The notes under the pieces: generated by a model
Told to the model about the DNA's origin: nothing
Database searches by the model: none
The model's input: only the letters and a program-made list of their open reading frames with translations
From: Motilibacter rhizosphaerae
GTDB lineage: Bacteria > Actinomycetota > Actinomycetes > Motilibacterales > Motilibacteraceae
Assembly: GCF_004216915.1 (NCBI RefSeq)
Contig: NZ_SGXD01000003.1
Span: 434,001-498,000, forward strand
Length of the DNA: 64,000 nt
Reading direction: 5' to 3'
Translations under genes and position numbers: made by a program
Shown here: positions 54,285-63,361 of the stretch, one piece after another
How the letters are laid out: each line of letters starts with the position of its first letter
Numbering within the stretch: the first letter of the stretch is position 1

Positions 54285-56414
54285 CTACCTCCAGCTGTCC
54301 GACCAGGACGCGGACCCGGAGGCCGGCGTGGTCTGCGTCCGGTTCGACCCGCTCTCCCAGACGACGCTGCCATCAGGGTTCTTCTTGACGTACTTGTACT
54401 CGAACGACGTGCCGCCCGGCAGGGTCACCGTCGCCCGCCACGTCGGGTACGCCGCGCTCGACAGCGCCACCGCCCTGCTCGGGTCCCACGAGCCCAGGGC
54501 CGGGATGCTGCCGACGACGTAGACGCCCTGCCCGTACGTCGTGGTGGCGTACTCCGCGAACGTCGCGCTCACGGCGCCGGCAGTCGCGCTCGCCGAGGGC
54601 GTCGGCGTCGGGCTCGTCGTCGTGGACCAGCTGTCGCTGAAGCCGACGCTCCCCGATGCCGGAGTGGTCACGCTCCGGTTCCCCGTCGTCTCCCAGGTCA
54701 CGGTGCCACTCGCGTCCTTCTTGACGTACTTGTACTGGAAGGGCGTCCCCGCCGGCAGGGTCACCGAGCCGCGCCAGACCGGGTACGCCGCGCTCGACAG
54801 CGCGACCGCCTTGCTCGGGTCCCACGAGCCGAGCGCAGGGATGCTACCGACGACGTAGACGCCCTGGCCGTACGTCGTGGTGGCATTGACGGAGAACGTC
54901 GCCTGCACGGTGCCCGTCGACGAGGTCGGGGTGGGCGTCGGCGTCGGCGTGGGGGACGTCGTGGTGCCCACCCGCTGGGCGGTGTCGATGGCGAGGTCGC
55001 GGTTCGCGCCGACGGTCGCGGTGAACGTCCCGCCGGACGCGACGGTGACGGTGCCGCCGGTGCAGCTGCTGCCGGAGAGCTGGCCCGTCATGAGGTCGCA
55101 GTACGTCCCGGCGGGCAGGCTCGTCTGGAACGTCCGCGTCAGGGACGAGCCGTCGGTGTTGAAGACGACGTAGCCCGAACTGCCTCGCCCGAAGGCGATC
55201 TGCGACCCGCCGTTGCTCCACCAGTCGGTGACCGCTGCCCCTCGGGTCGCGTTGCGGAAGCCCACCATGCCCGCGATCCGGGGGTCTCGGTGCTGGCAGG
55301 TCCAGGTCCCGCTGCCGCACACCGCCGCCGTCGTGGTGCCGTCGCTCGTCGCGGGCGGGCCCTGGTCGGGGTTCGAGAACGCGTAGCCCGACATGACCGA
55401 CGGCGTGCCGAACGGGTAGGCCAGCATGAAGCCCTCGGCGAGGTAGTAGCGGTCGCCGTTCGTGTAGTTGAGCTTGGTGCGCCCGTTCCGCTCGGTGTCG
55501 TGGTTGTCGATGAACACCTGCGCCTTGTCCGAGGCGAGCAGCATCTGCGAGGGGAGGCCCTGCAGGCCCGAGAGGTTGCCACCACGGAAGGCGTTCCCGA
55601 CGGTGTCGCCGTAGCGGAACTCCGTGACGTCTCCGGTCGGGGTGTACTCGGTCGGGCTGATCTCGCCCTGCCCGCCCTCGATCACCTCCTGATAGACGTA
55701 GACCTGCTTGCTCAGCCCGCTCTCGATGGCGGAGATGTCGGCCTCGGGGATGTGCTTGGCCGCATCGAGGCGGAAGCCGTCGACCCCGAGCGAGATGAGG
55801 TCGTTGAGGTAGCCGTCCTCCTTGCCGCGCACGTAGCTCGACTCGGTCTTGAGGTCGGTGAGGTTGGACAGCTGGCAGCCCTGCACCTGGGAGCGGTCGG
55901 TCCAGCTCTGGATCGCGCACGGGCTGTGGAAGTCCGACGAGCTGTACGGCACGCCCGGGTCGTTCTCGTCGGAGAAGCTGCTGCCCGCACTGCCCGTCCC
56001 CGACTGCCCGGCGCCCTGCATGTGGTTGAGCACGGCGTCGACGTAGACCTTCACGCCTGCCGCGTGGCAGGTCGACACCATCGACGCGAAGGCCGCGCGG
56101 TCACCGCGGCGGGTGACGAGCTTGTAGCTGATGGGCTGGTAGTCCTGCCACCACGGGTATCCCTTGTCCGGCAGCACGATGTGCTCCTGCGGCGGGGAGA
56201 CCTGGACGGCGCCGTAGCCCTTGGGCCCGAGGGTGCTCGTGCACTCGCTCGCGATGGACCGCCAGCTCCACTCGAAGAGGTGGACGATCGTGTCGTCCTG
56301 CCCGGCGGGCGGGGACGCGGCGGCCGGTGCCGCGCTGGTGGTGGCGAGGACCGGTCCGGCCAGTCCGGCGGCGAGGGCCGCGGCGGCGGCGAGCGCCAGC
56401 GGTCTGCGGGTCAT
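54285..56414 (-). CDS. Secreted GH13 alpha-amylase with two CBM20 domains
   Basis: The 709-residue enzyme has a signal peptide (residues 1-33) and a GH13 barrel with all four regions: DAVLNHM, GFRLDAAKHI (nucleophile Asp), EVIEGG (acid Glu) and FIDNHDTERN. Region C follows, then a Thr/Pro linker. Two tandem CBM20 starch-binding domains (about 505-605 and 610-709) each begin TTTYGQGVYVVGSIPALGSW. It cleaves internal alpha-1,4 bonds of starch outside the cell. The domains are near-identical, so the duplication is recent. ATG 56414 has GGAGGG upstream; a good promoter with a palindromic operator precedes it. Confidence 0.96.
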   Translation of the reverse strand: MTRRPLALAAAAALAAGLAGPVLATTSAAPAAASPPAGQDDTIVHLFEWSWRSIASECTSTLGPKGYGAVQVSPPQEHIVLPDKGYPWWQDYQPISYKLVTRRGDRAAFASMVSTCHAAGVKVYVDAVLNHMQGAGQSGTGSAGSSFSDENDPGVPYSSSDFHSPCAIQSWTDRSQVQGCQLSNLTDLKTESSYVRGKEDGYLNDLISLGVDGFRLDAAKHIPEADISAIESGLSKQVYVYQEVIEGGQGEISPTEYTPTGDVTEFRYGDTVGNAFRGGNLSGLQGLPSQMLLASDKAQVFIDNHDTERNGRTKLNYTNGDRYYLAEGFMLAYPFGTPSVMSGYAFSNPDQGPPATSDGTTTAAVCGSGTWTCQHRDPRIAGMVGFRNATRGAAVTDWWSNGGSQIAFGRGSSGYVVFNTDGSSLTRTFQTSLPAGTYCDLMTGQLSGSSCTGGTVTVASGGTFTATVGANRDLAIDTAQRVGTTTSPTPTPTPTPTSSTGTVQATFSVNATTTYGQGVYVVGSIPALGSWDPSKAVALSSAAYPVWRGSVTLPAGTPFQYKYVKKDASGTVTWETTGNRSVTTPASGSVGFSDSWSTTTSPTPTPSASATAGAVSATFAEYATTTYGQGVYVVGSIPALGSWDPSRAVALSSAAYPTWRATVTLPGGTSFEYKYVKKNPDGSVVWESGSNRTQTTPASGSASWSDSWR
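54300..54880. repeat. Recent tandem duplication encoding two CBM20 domains
   Basis: Two units of roughly 300 bases are near-identical over long stretches, for example the segment coding GQGVYVVGSIPALGSWDP. The similarity at DNA level indicates recent duplication or gene conversion. Boundaries are approximate. Confidence 0.75.
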
Positions 56415-56448
56415 GAACCCTCCATTGGGTCGGCAGCACGTCATCGTC

Positions 56449-56462
56449 TGCAAGTTCTTGCA
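56449..56462. promoter_or_regulatory. Candidate operator TGCAAG-TT-CTTGCA of the amylase gene
   Basis: TGCAAG and CTTGCA are perfect six-base arms separated by TT, overlapping the expected transcription start. CTTGCA-type repeats at amylase promoters are known targets of LacI-family MalR in streptomycetes, so repression in the absence of maltodextrins is likely. Confidence 0.7.
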
Positions 56463-56490
56463 CAGTAGACAGCCCCCCGTCAGGGGTCAA
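56462..56490 (-). promoter_or_regulatory. Promoter of the amylase gene
   Basis: On the minus strand TTGACC (56490-56485) and TACTGT (56467-56462) are separated by exactly 17 bases, an excellent primary-sigma promoter. The operator begins at the last -10 base. Confidence 0.7.
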
Positions 56491-56675
56491 CACCCGACTC
56501 CACGGCAGAGGACGCACAAGAGGTCCTCTGCTCCAGGTAGTTCGCCGTCGTCGCCGATGGAGAAGAGCAGCAAGATCTTCCAGGCGGACGGGTCCACCGC
56601 CGCGTCCGGGGCGTGCTGGACGAACGGGTGGCAGGCTGGGCTCCGACCGAGTCCCGACGGCAGGAGGCGCACCCC

Positions 56676-58376
56676 GTGAGCACGGACGAGCCCACCAGCA
56701 GCACGAGCACGGCCCGCGCACTCGCCGACCAGGTGCACGCGCTGCTGCTCGCCGGCGACCCGTTCGAGGCCTCGATGATGGGCGCGCCGGGCCACGACGC
56801 TGACGTGCCGGACGTGCGCCGCGCCGCCCAGGACGCCCAGCGCGACGAGCTCCTGCAGCTCGCGCGCGCGGCGGAGGGGCTGGACGCCGCCGCCGGTCCC
56901 GAGGCGGTGACGCTCGCGACGGCGCGCCACGCGGTCGCCTCGGCGGTGGACGCGCTCGACGCCGCGACCGTGGAGCACGTGGTGTCGACGATGGGCCCGG
57001 GCCCCGCGACGGCGCTGCTCGTGGCCTCGCAATCCGGCATCTCCGGTCCCGCCGCCGCGGAGGACTACCTCGACCGGCTGCGGGCCCTGCCGTCGTACGT
57101 CGACGGCTGCCTCGAGCGGCTGCGCGAGGGCGCCGCCCAGGGACGCACCCCGGTCGCCGCGCTGGTCGATGTCGTGCTCGCCCAGCTCGGGGGCTACCTC
57201 GCCTCCGACCCGTCCTCCGGTGGCGACCCGGTCACGTCCGTCGCTCCACCCGAGGGGTGGGACGGCGCGAGCGCCTGGCGCGACGAGGTGCACGAGCTGG
57301 CCCGCACGGTCGTGCGGCCGGCCTTCGGGCGCTACCGCGACGTCGTCGCGGACGAGCTGCGCCCGCTCTCGCGCGCCGATGAGGCCTGCGGCCTGGTGCA
57401 CCTGCCGGGCGGCGAGGAGGACTACGCCCGGCTGGTCCGCGTCCACACGACGCTGCCGCTCGACGCCGCGGAGATCCACGCCACCGGGCAGGACGCCGTC
57501 GAGGAGCTGGCGGCCCGGATGGTCGAGCTGGGCGCGCGGCTCGGCACCGTCGGGCTCCCCGAGGTCCTCGCGGGCGCCCGCAGCGCGTCCGCCCAGCGCG
57601 ACGCGGGAGAGGCCATGGCGGCGGCCAGCGCCGCCGTGCGTCGCGCCGAGGCCGCGGCGCCCGCGTGGTTCCCGGAGCCGCTTCCCGGCCCGTGCACGAT
57701 CGAGCCGATGACCGAGCACCTCGCGGCCGCGGGGCTCCCCCCGATGTACTTCCCGCCGTCCCCCGACGGCTCGCGGCCGGGCGCGTACCTCTTCAACGCG
57801 CTCAAGCCGGGCGCCGGGGCGGGCTGGGACCTGGAGGCCACCGCGTACCACGAGGCGGTGCCGGGTCACCACCTCCAGCTCTCGCGCGCGCAGCTGCAGC
57901 TCGACCTGCCCGCGCTGCAGCGGGAGAGCAACGTGACGGCGTACACCGAGGGCTGGGGGCTGTACGCCGAGCACCTCGCCGAGGACATGGGGCTCTACAC
58001 CAGCGACCTCGACCGGCTGGGCGCGCTCGCGATGCGGATGACCCGCGCGGCGCGCCTCGTCGTCGACACCGGCATGCACGCGCTCGGCTGGTCGCGCGGG
58101 CGGGCGCTGGCCTTCTTCGTCGAGCACGTGCCGCTGCCCGAGCAGTTCCTCGAGTCCGAGATCAACCGCTACCTCGGCATGCCGGGGCAGGCCCTGTCGT
58201 ACTACACGGGCTACCGCGAGATCCTCCGGCTGCGTGCGGCCGCGGAGCAGGAGCTGGGTGCGGCGTACGACGTCCGCGGCTTCCACGGGGCGGTGCTGGG
58301 CACCGGCGCGGTGCCGCTCCCGGCACTCGCGACCGCCGTGGGGACGTGGGTCGGGTCGACTACCCTGCGAGCGTGA
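56676..58376 (+). CDS. DUF885 family putative metallopeptidase
   Basis: The 566-residue protein contains YHEAVPGHHLQ (His392-Glu393) and RESNVTAYTEGWGLYAE, the two conserved segments of the DUF885 family. The HExxxGHH and downstream Glu suggest a zinc-dependent peptidase-like site. Helical throughout, without signal peptide or transmembrane helix. The GTG follows AGGAGG by eight bases. The stop overlaps the next GTG (GTGA), so the gene is co-translated with the MgtE-N/CBS gene. Confidence 0.88.
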   Translation: MSTDEPTSSTSTARALADQVHALLLAGDPFEASMMGAPGHDADVPDVRRAAQDAQRDELLQLARAAEGLDAAAGPEAVTLATARHAVASAVDALDAATVEHVVSTMGPGPATALLVASQSGISGPAAAEDYLDRLRALPSYVDGCLERLREGAAQGRTPVAALVDVVLAQLGGYLASDPSSGGDPVTSVAPPEGWDGASAWRDEVHELARTVVRPAFGRYRDVVADELRPLSRADEACGLVHLPGGEEDYARLVRVHTTLPLDAAEIHATGQDAVEELAARMVELGARLGTVGLPEVLAGARSASAQRDAGEAMAAASAAVRRAEAAAPAWFPEPLPGPCTIEPMTEHLAAAGLPPMYFPPSPDGSRPGAYLFNALKPGAGAGWDLEATAYHEAVPGHHLQLSRAQLQLDLPALQRESNVTAYTEGWGLYAEHLAEDMGLYTSDLDRLGALAMRMTRAARLVVDTGMHALGWSRGRALAFFVEHVPLPEQFLESEINRYLGMPGQALSYYTGYREILRLRAAAEQELGAAYDVRGFHGAVLGTGAVPLPALATAVGTWVGSTTLRA

Positions 58377-59653
58377 CGAGCACCCGGGTCTTCGCCTCCC
58401 GCCTGGCGGGGACAGGGGTCTTCGACCCGACCGGTGACCAGGTCGGCAAGGTGCGCGACGTCGTCGCCGCCCTGCGCGCGGGCAAGCGGCCGCGCGTGCT
58501 CGGCCTCGTCGTCGAGGTCCTCGGCCGCCGCCCGGTGTTCCTCCCGATGACGCGCGTCACCGCGGTCGACCCGGGCCAGGTCATCACGACCGGCACGCTC
58601 AACATGCGCAAGTTCAGCCAGCGCCCCACCGAGACGCTGGTGCTCGGCGAGATGCTCGACCGGAAGGTGACGCTGCTCGAGGACGGCGCCACCGTCACCG
58701 TCGAGGACGTCGCGCTCGAGCAGACCAAGCGCACCCAGGACTGGGTCGTGCAGAAGGTCCACGTGCGCCGCCCGGCGAAGGGGCTCTCGCGCGACCTGCG
58801 CCAGGGGCTGCGCCGCAAGGGCGAGACCGCGACCGTCGACTGGGACGCGGTCACGGGCTTCACCCTGGTCGAGCAGGACCAGGGCGCGGCCAGCCTGCTC
58901 GCGACGTTCGAGGAGATGCGCGCGCCCGACCTCGCCAGCGTGCTGCACGACCTCTCCCCCAAGCGGCGCGCGGAGGTCGCGGCCGCCCTCGACGACGAGC
59001 GGCTCGCCGACGTCCTCGAGGAGCTGCCCGAGGACGACCAGGTCGAGATCCTCGGCCAGCTCGAGGAGCGCCGCGCCGCCGACGTGCTCGAGGCCATGGG
59101 CCCCGACGACGCCGCCGACCTGCTCGGCGAGCTGCCCGAGGCCGAGCAGGAGCGGCTGCTCGCGCTGATGGAGCCCGACGAGGCCGCCGACGTGCGCCGC
59201 CTGCTGAGCTACGACGAGCTCACCGCCGGCGGCATGATGACGACCGAGCCGGTCATCCTCCCGCCCGACGCCACCGTCGCCGAGGCGCTCGCCCGGGTCC
59301 GCAACCCCGAGCTCTCCCCCGCCCTCGCCTCCGCGGTCTACGTCTGCCGCGCGCCGCTCGAGACGCCGACGGGCAAGTACCTCGGCACCGCCCACATCCA
59401 GCGGCTGCTGCGCGAACCCCCCTCGAGCCTGGTGTCCGGCGTGGTCGACAAGGACATCGCCCCACTGCTGCCGCAGACCAGCCTCAAGGCGGTCACCCAG
59501 CACCTCGCGACCTACAACCTCGTCGCGATCGCCGTGGTCGACGAGCGCGACCACCTGCTCGGCGCCGTGACCGTCGACGACGTCCTCGACCACCTCCTGC
59601 CCGACGACTGGCGCGAGTCCGCAGCGGAGGTCGAGGTCAGCGGTGGCGCGTGA
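58373..59653 (+). CDS. PRC-barrel/MgtE N-domain/CBS protein
   Basis: The 426-residue protein has an N-terminal PRC-barrel-like region (GVFDPTGDQVGKVRDVV). A helical MgtE N-domain follows with tandem superhelical repeats (LEELPEDDQVEILGQLEERRAADVLEAM split, LGELPEAEQERLLALM) and then a pair of CBS domains (GGMMTTEPVILPPDATV, AIAVVDERDHLLGAVTVDDV). The transmembrane part of MgtE is missing, so it is not itself a transporter. It may be a Mg2+-sensing regulator. It sits in an operon with DUF885 and DUF1003 genes. Confidence 0.88.
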   Translation: MTSTRVFASRLAGTGVFDPTGDQVGKVRDVVAALRAGKRPRVLGLVVEVLGRRPVFLPMTRVTAVDPGQVITTGTLNMRKFSQRPTETLVLGEMLDRKVTLLEDGATVTVEDVALEQTKRTQDWVVQKVHVRRPAKGLSRDLRQGLRRKGETATVDWDAVTGFTLVEQDQGAASLLATFEEMRAPDLASVLHDLSPKRRAEVAAALDDERLADVLEELPEDDQVEILGQLEERRAADVLEAMGPDDAADLLGELPEAEQERLLALMEPDEAADVRRLLSYDELTAGGMMTTEPVILPPDATVAEALARVRNPELSPALASAVYVCRAPLETPTGKYLGTAHIQRLLREPPSSLVSGVVDKDIAPLLPQTSLKAVTQHLATYNLVAIAVVDERDHLLGAVTVDDVLDHLLPDDWRESAAEVEVSGGA

Positions 59654-60167
59654 GCCGCGGCGCACCGCCGCGGCGCTCGACGTCCCCCGGGAGCGGACCG
59701 GTCGCGTACGCCGCCCCAACGTCGACCCCGAGCGGTTCGGCGCGGTGTCGGAGCGGATCGCGCGCTTCCTCGGCACCTGGACCTTCATCGGCTACATGTC
59801 GCTGTTCATCGGCGTGTGGATCGGCTGGAACGTCCTCGCGCCGGACCGGCTGCGCTTCGACGCGTACCCGCTCCAGTTCCTCACGCTCATCCTGTCCCTG
59901 CAGGCGTCGTACGCCGCGCCGCTGATCCTGCTCGCGCAGAACCGGCAAGCCGACCGCGACCGGGTGACCTACGAGCAGGACCGCTCGCGCAGCGAGCGCG
60001 GCATCGCCGACACCGAGTACCTCACCCGCGAGGTCGCCGCGATCCGCATCTCGCTCGGCGAGGTCGCGACCCGCGACTTCCTGCGCAGCGAGCTGCGCGC
60101 GATCCTCGAGGAGCTCGACGACCGCCTGCCGGCCGCCGACGGCGAGGACCCGTCGGACGACCGGTAG
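59643..60167 (+). CDS. DUF1003 membrane protein
   Basis: The 174-residue protein has two predicted transmembrane helices (TWTFIGYMSLFIGVWIGWNV and FLTLILSLQASYAAPLILLA) joined by the DUF1003 loop NVLAPDRLRFDAYPLQF and the post-helix QNRQADRDR. A cytosolic tail ends it. The family is linked to membrane stress and divalent cations without proven function. GTG 59643 overlaps the CBS gene by 11 bases. Confidence 0.9.
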   Translation: MAREPRRTAAALDVPRERTGRVRRPNVDPERFGAVSERIARFLGTWTFIGYMSLFIGVWIGWNVLAPDRLRFDAYPLQFLTLILSLQASYAAPLILLAQNRQADRDRVTYEQDRSRSERGIADTEYLTREVAAIRISLGEVATRDFLRSELRAILEELDDRLPAADGEDPSDDR

Positions 60168-60170
60168 GGC

Positions 60171-62357
60171 TCAGACGCGCGCGGCCGCGATGGCCGGCAG
60201 GACGCGGGCCAGCTCCTCGGGGGCGACCGGACGGGCGTAGAGGTAGCCCTGCGCCGAGGCGACGCCGAGGCGGCGCAGCGCGGCGGCCTGCACCTCGGTC
60301 TCGACGCCCTCGACGACGGTGTGCAGCCCGAGGGAGTCGGCCAGTCGGGCGATGACCTCGACGAGGTGCGCGCTCTCCTGCTGCTCGGTGACCTCGTCGG
60401 TGAAGCTCTTGTCCACCTTGAGGATGTCGAAGTCCAGGCGCTGCAGGTAGCTCAGCGACGAGTAGCCCGTCCCGAAGTCGTCGACGGCGAAGCGGATCCC
60501 CATCGCGCGCAGCTGGCGGACGGCCTCGACCACGCGCTCGACGCCGAGCGCCGCGCTCTCGGTGATCTCGAGCACGAGCTGCTCGGGCGGCAGCCCGCTC
60601 TCGGCGAGGACCGCCAGCACCTCGCCGGCGAAGCCGTCCTCCTCGAGCCGGGCGGGTGAGACGTTGGCACTGACGTACGCGGTGGCGAGCTCCGGGACCG
60701 TGCGGGAGAGCCGCGCCATCGTGCAGCAGGCGGTCCGCAGCACCCACCGGTCGATCGCGCCCATGAGCCCCATCGCCTCGGCGGTCTCGAGGAAGGCGAA
60801 CGGCCCGACGAGCCCGCGCTCCGGGTGCTGCCAGCGGATGAGCGCTTCCATGCCGTGCGGCACGCCGGTCGCGACGTCGACGATGGGCTGGAAGTGCAGC
60901 CGCAGCTGCTCCTCCTGCAGGGCGAGCGCGACCCCCTCGCGCAGCGCGAGGTCCGCCATGAGCTCCTGGCGCAGCGACGGGCCGTAGACCCGGGCCACCC
61001 CTCCGCCGGCGGACTTGGCGTCGTACATCGCGATGTCGGCGTCGCCGAGGACGTCGCGCTCCGCGTCCGGGCCGCCCGACCAGGTCCCCGCGATGCCGAG
61101 GCTGGCCGTCAGCGTCGTGCGCCCGATGCCGGGCAGCTCGATCGGCCGGGCGACCGCCGCCAGCAGGTCGGAGGCCGCCTGCTCCGCGCCCTCCAGCGCG
61201 ACGCCGGGCAGCAGCAGGGCGAACTCGTCGCCCTCGAGGTGGGCCGGGGAACCCGTCCCCGGGGCGACGGCGGCGAGCCGTCCGGCCACGGTGCGCAGCA
61301 CGAGGTCGCCGCCGGCGCGGCCGAGCCGGTCGTTGATCGTGCGGAAGCCGTCGATGCCGCAGTAGACCAGCGCGTACGCCGCCCCCTCCGCGTCGAGCCC
61401 GGCGAGCCGCTCCTCGAGCAGGGCGCGGTTCGGCAGGCCGGTCAGCCCGTCGTGCAGGGCGCGCTCGCGCACCTCGGACTCGAGCCGGCGGCGCTCGGTG
61501 ACGTCACGGGCGCTGACGACGATCGAGCCGTCCTGGCCGGGCGAGATGACGTACTCGATCGTGCGCCAGCCGCCGCCGGCCTCGCGCACCCGGATGTCGT
61601 GCTCGCCGGGGCCGAGGTAGCCGACGGGGATGGCGCGGTCGGCGGGGTGGAGCCGGGAGTCGAGCAGCTCGTCGAAGAGCACGCCCGGCAGCGTGTCGGC
61701 GGGGACGCCGAGCAGTTCCTCGAGGGCGCGGCTCGCGTACTGCACCCGGCGGTCCCGCCCGACGATGATGGTGATGTCCGGGGAGTTCTCGACCAGGGCG
61801 GCGAAGCGGCGCTCGTCGTGCTCGTGCAGCTCGGCTGCGGCGCGGGTCAGCTTGGTGACGAGGTACGCGACGAGCTCGCCGACGAGGACGCACACGACGA
61901 GCACGTCGGGCACCGCGCGCCGGAGCTCCGTGGTCTGGGCGGCGTCCGCCCACTGCGCGACCGGGAGGTAGAACGCCACGCACAGCAGCGGGGCGACGAG
62001 CAGCGAGCCCCCGCTGGGCAGCGCCATCCCGACGAGGACGGCGAGGGCGACGAGGAAGAAGCCGGAGTCGAAGGGGTTGGGCGCGATGGCGTTCGCCCAG
62101 GCGACGAGCCCGGCGAACAGCGGCAGCGCGGGCGTCACCGCGGCCCGGGGCCACCGCGAGAAGGGCAGCACGAAGAACGCGATCCCGGTGAGGAGGGCCA
62201 CCACCGAGATGCAGGCGGTCGCGAGCCCCTGGCCGCCCTCGACGTCGGGCAGGGAGAGCAGCATGGAGACGCACCCGACGAGCGCGGAGCCACCGAAGCT
62301 CCGGGCCGTCAGGCGCCGCATGTCCAGCGCACCTGGTGTGCGCTTCCCCCCACGCAT
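60171..62357 (-). CDS. Membrane PAS-GGDEF-EAL protein (cyclic di-GMP turnover)
   Basis: The 728-residue protein has about five transmembrane helices (20-170) and a PAS domain (182-295). A GGDEF domain (298-465) has the signature present as EGDEF (375-379), and an EAL domain (475-725) carries the exact MEAL at 503-506 with DDFGTGYSSLSYL. The first Gly of GGDEF is replaced by Glu, so cyclase activity may be reduced. The EAL side, which hydrolyses cyclic di-GMP, looks intact. It ends three bases from the convergent DUF1003 stop. Confidence 0.93.
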   Translation of the reverse strand: MRGGKRTPGALDMRRLTARSFGGSALVGCVSMLLSLPDVEGGQGLATACISVVALLTGIAFFVLPFSRWPRAAVTPALPLFAGLVAWANAIAPNPFDSGFFLVALAVLVGMALPSGGSLLVAPLLCVAFYLPVAQWADAAQTTELRRAVPDVLVVCVLVGELVAYLVTKLTRAAAELHEHDERRFAALVENSPDITIIVGRDRRVQYASRALEELLGVPADTLPGVLFDELLDSRLHPADRAIPVGYLGPGEHDIRVREAGGGWRTIEYVISPGQDGSIVVSARDVTERRRLESEVRERALHDGLTGLPNRALLEERLAGLDAEGAAYALVYCGIDGFRTINDRLGRAGGDLVLRTVAGRLAAVAPGTGSPAHLEGDEFALLLPGVALEGAEQAASDLLAAVARPIELPGIGRTTLTASLGIAGTWSGGPDAERDVLGDADIAMYDAKSAGGGVARVYGPSLRQELMADLALREGVALALQEEQLRLHFQPIVDVATGVPHGMEALIRWQHPERGLVGPFAFLETAEAMGLMGAIDRWVLRTACCTMARLSRTVPELATAYVSANVSPARLEEDGFAGEVLAVLAESGLPPEQLVLEITESAALGVERVVEAVRQLRAMGIRFAVDDFGTGYSSLSYLQRLDFDILKVDKSFTDEVTEQQESAHLVEVIARLADSLGLHTVVEGVETEVQAAALRRLGVASAQGYLYARPVAPEELARVLPAIAAARV

Positions 62358-62417
62358 GTCCCCCGGATCGGCCGGGCGGGCACCGACATGACCACTCCGG
62401 TAGTCTTCGCGTGCACA

Positions 62418-62510
62418 ACCGCAGGGGAGCGCCGCAGCGCTGAGAGTGTGGGCACCAGGTCCACAGACCCTCCAACCTGATCCGGGTCATGCCGGCGCAG
62501 GGAGCCGGTC
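62418..62510 (+). promoter_or_regulatory. TPP riboswitch (THI element)
   Basis: The conserved parts are all present in order: GGGGAG, CTGAGAG, ACCCTCCAACCTGATC and GGGTCATGCCGGCGCAGGGA. This is the thiamine-pyrophosphate-binding aptamer. It lies 58 bases upstream of a YkoE-like gene, which it is expected to switch off when TPP is high. Confidence 0.93.
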
Positions 62511-62531
62511 CACTTTCGCCGTGCACGTCTC

Positions 62532-62558
62532 CCCTCCTGTCCGCACCACGCAGGAGGG
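62532..62558 (+). promoter_or_regulatory. Anti-Shine-Dalgarno expression-platform hairpin
   Basis: CCCTCCTG (62532-62539) pairs perfectly with CAGGAGGG (62551-62558), which contains the ribosome site of the following ATG (62568). The switch therefore looks translational: TPP binding would free CCCTCCTG to mask the ribosome site. Confidence 0.75.
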
Positions 62559-62567
62559 ACCCGGCCC

Positions 62568-63356
62568 ATGGCCACGACCCGTACGTCCACCAGCGCCGCC
62601 CGGCGCTCGGCCAGCCCGTCGGAGCTCGCCCTCGGCGGTCTGCTCGCGGTCGCGCTGGCCGTCGTCGCGTACGTCGCGACCCGCCACGAGGTCGACGGCG
62701 CGAGCCGCACGGCCGCGCTCGTCACCGCCGTGCTGGCGCTGGCGTTCGTCGGTGCCGCCGTGCACGGCGTGCTCACCCGCCCGGTCGGGCGCTGGCGCAC
62801 GGTCGACATGCTCGTCGCCGCGGCCCTCGCCGTGGCCTGCGGCGTCGTCTTCCGCGGCTGGTCCGCGCTGTGGGACGCGGTGAGCGGGGCGTTCGGCTGG
62901 TTCCCGCCGGCGCAGGCGGTGCTCTACGGCGCGTGGTTCCTCGCGGGCAGCCTGGTGCCGCTCGTCGTCCGGCGCCCGGGCGCGGCGCTGCTGGCGGAGT
63001 TCGTCGCCTCGCTCGTGGAGTACCTCCTGCTCGACCAGTTCGGCGCGCTCGTCCTCGTCTACGGCGTCCTGCAGGGGCTCGCCGCCGAGGCCGCGTTCGC
63101 CGCGTTCGGCTACCGCCGCTGGAACCTCCCGACCGCGCTGCTCAGCGGCGCCCTCGGCGGTGTCGCCGCGGCCGTCCTCGACATCGCCGGCTACTACGCC
63201 GACTGGTCCGCGGGATGGAAGCTGGCCTACGTCCCGATCGTCGCGGTCTCCGGCGCCGTGCTCTCCGGCTGGGTGTCGTGGCTGCTCGTCCGCGCGCTGG
63301 CGCCGACGGGCGCGCTCGCGGCGTTCCCGTCCGGGCGCGAGCGCGAGCTGGTCTGA
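62568..63356 (+). CDS. ykoE: ECF transporter S component (YkoE-like, thiamine precursor)
   Basis: The 262-residue protein has about six transmembrane helices. ADMLVAAALAVACGVVFRG-type, AGSLVPLVVRRPGAALLAEF and EYLLLDQFGA segments match YkoE, the substrate-binding subunit of a hydroxymethylpyrimidine/thiamine ECF transporter. A TPP riboswitch upstream confirms the thiamine connection. The next ORF is the ATPase, starting six bases after the stop. Confidence 0.88.
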   Translation: MATTRTSTSAARRSASPSELALGGLLAVALAVVAYVATRHEVDGASRTAALVTAVLALAFVGAAVHGVLTRPVGRWRTVDMLVAAALAVACGVVFRGWSALWDAVSGAFGWFPPAQAVLYGAWFLAGSLVPLVVRRPGAALLAEFVASLVEYLLLDQFGALVLVYGVLQGLAAEAAFAAFGYRRWNLPTALLSGALGGVAAAVLDIAGYYADWSAGWKLAYVPIVAVSGAVLSGWVSWLLVRALAPTGALAAFPSGRERELV

Positions 63357-63361
63357 GGCCG

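Noticed and set aside
54373..54825. 150-codon minus-strand ORF in the CBM20 region
   Set aside because: Out of frame with the amylase; its repeat look reflects the CBM20 duplication.
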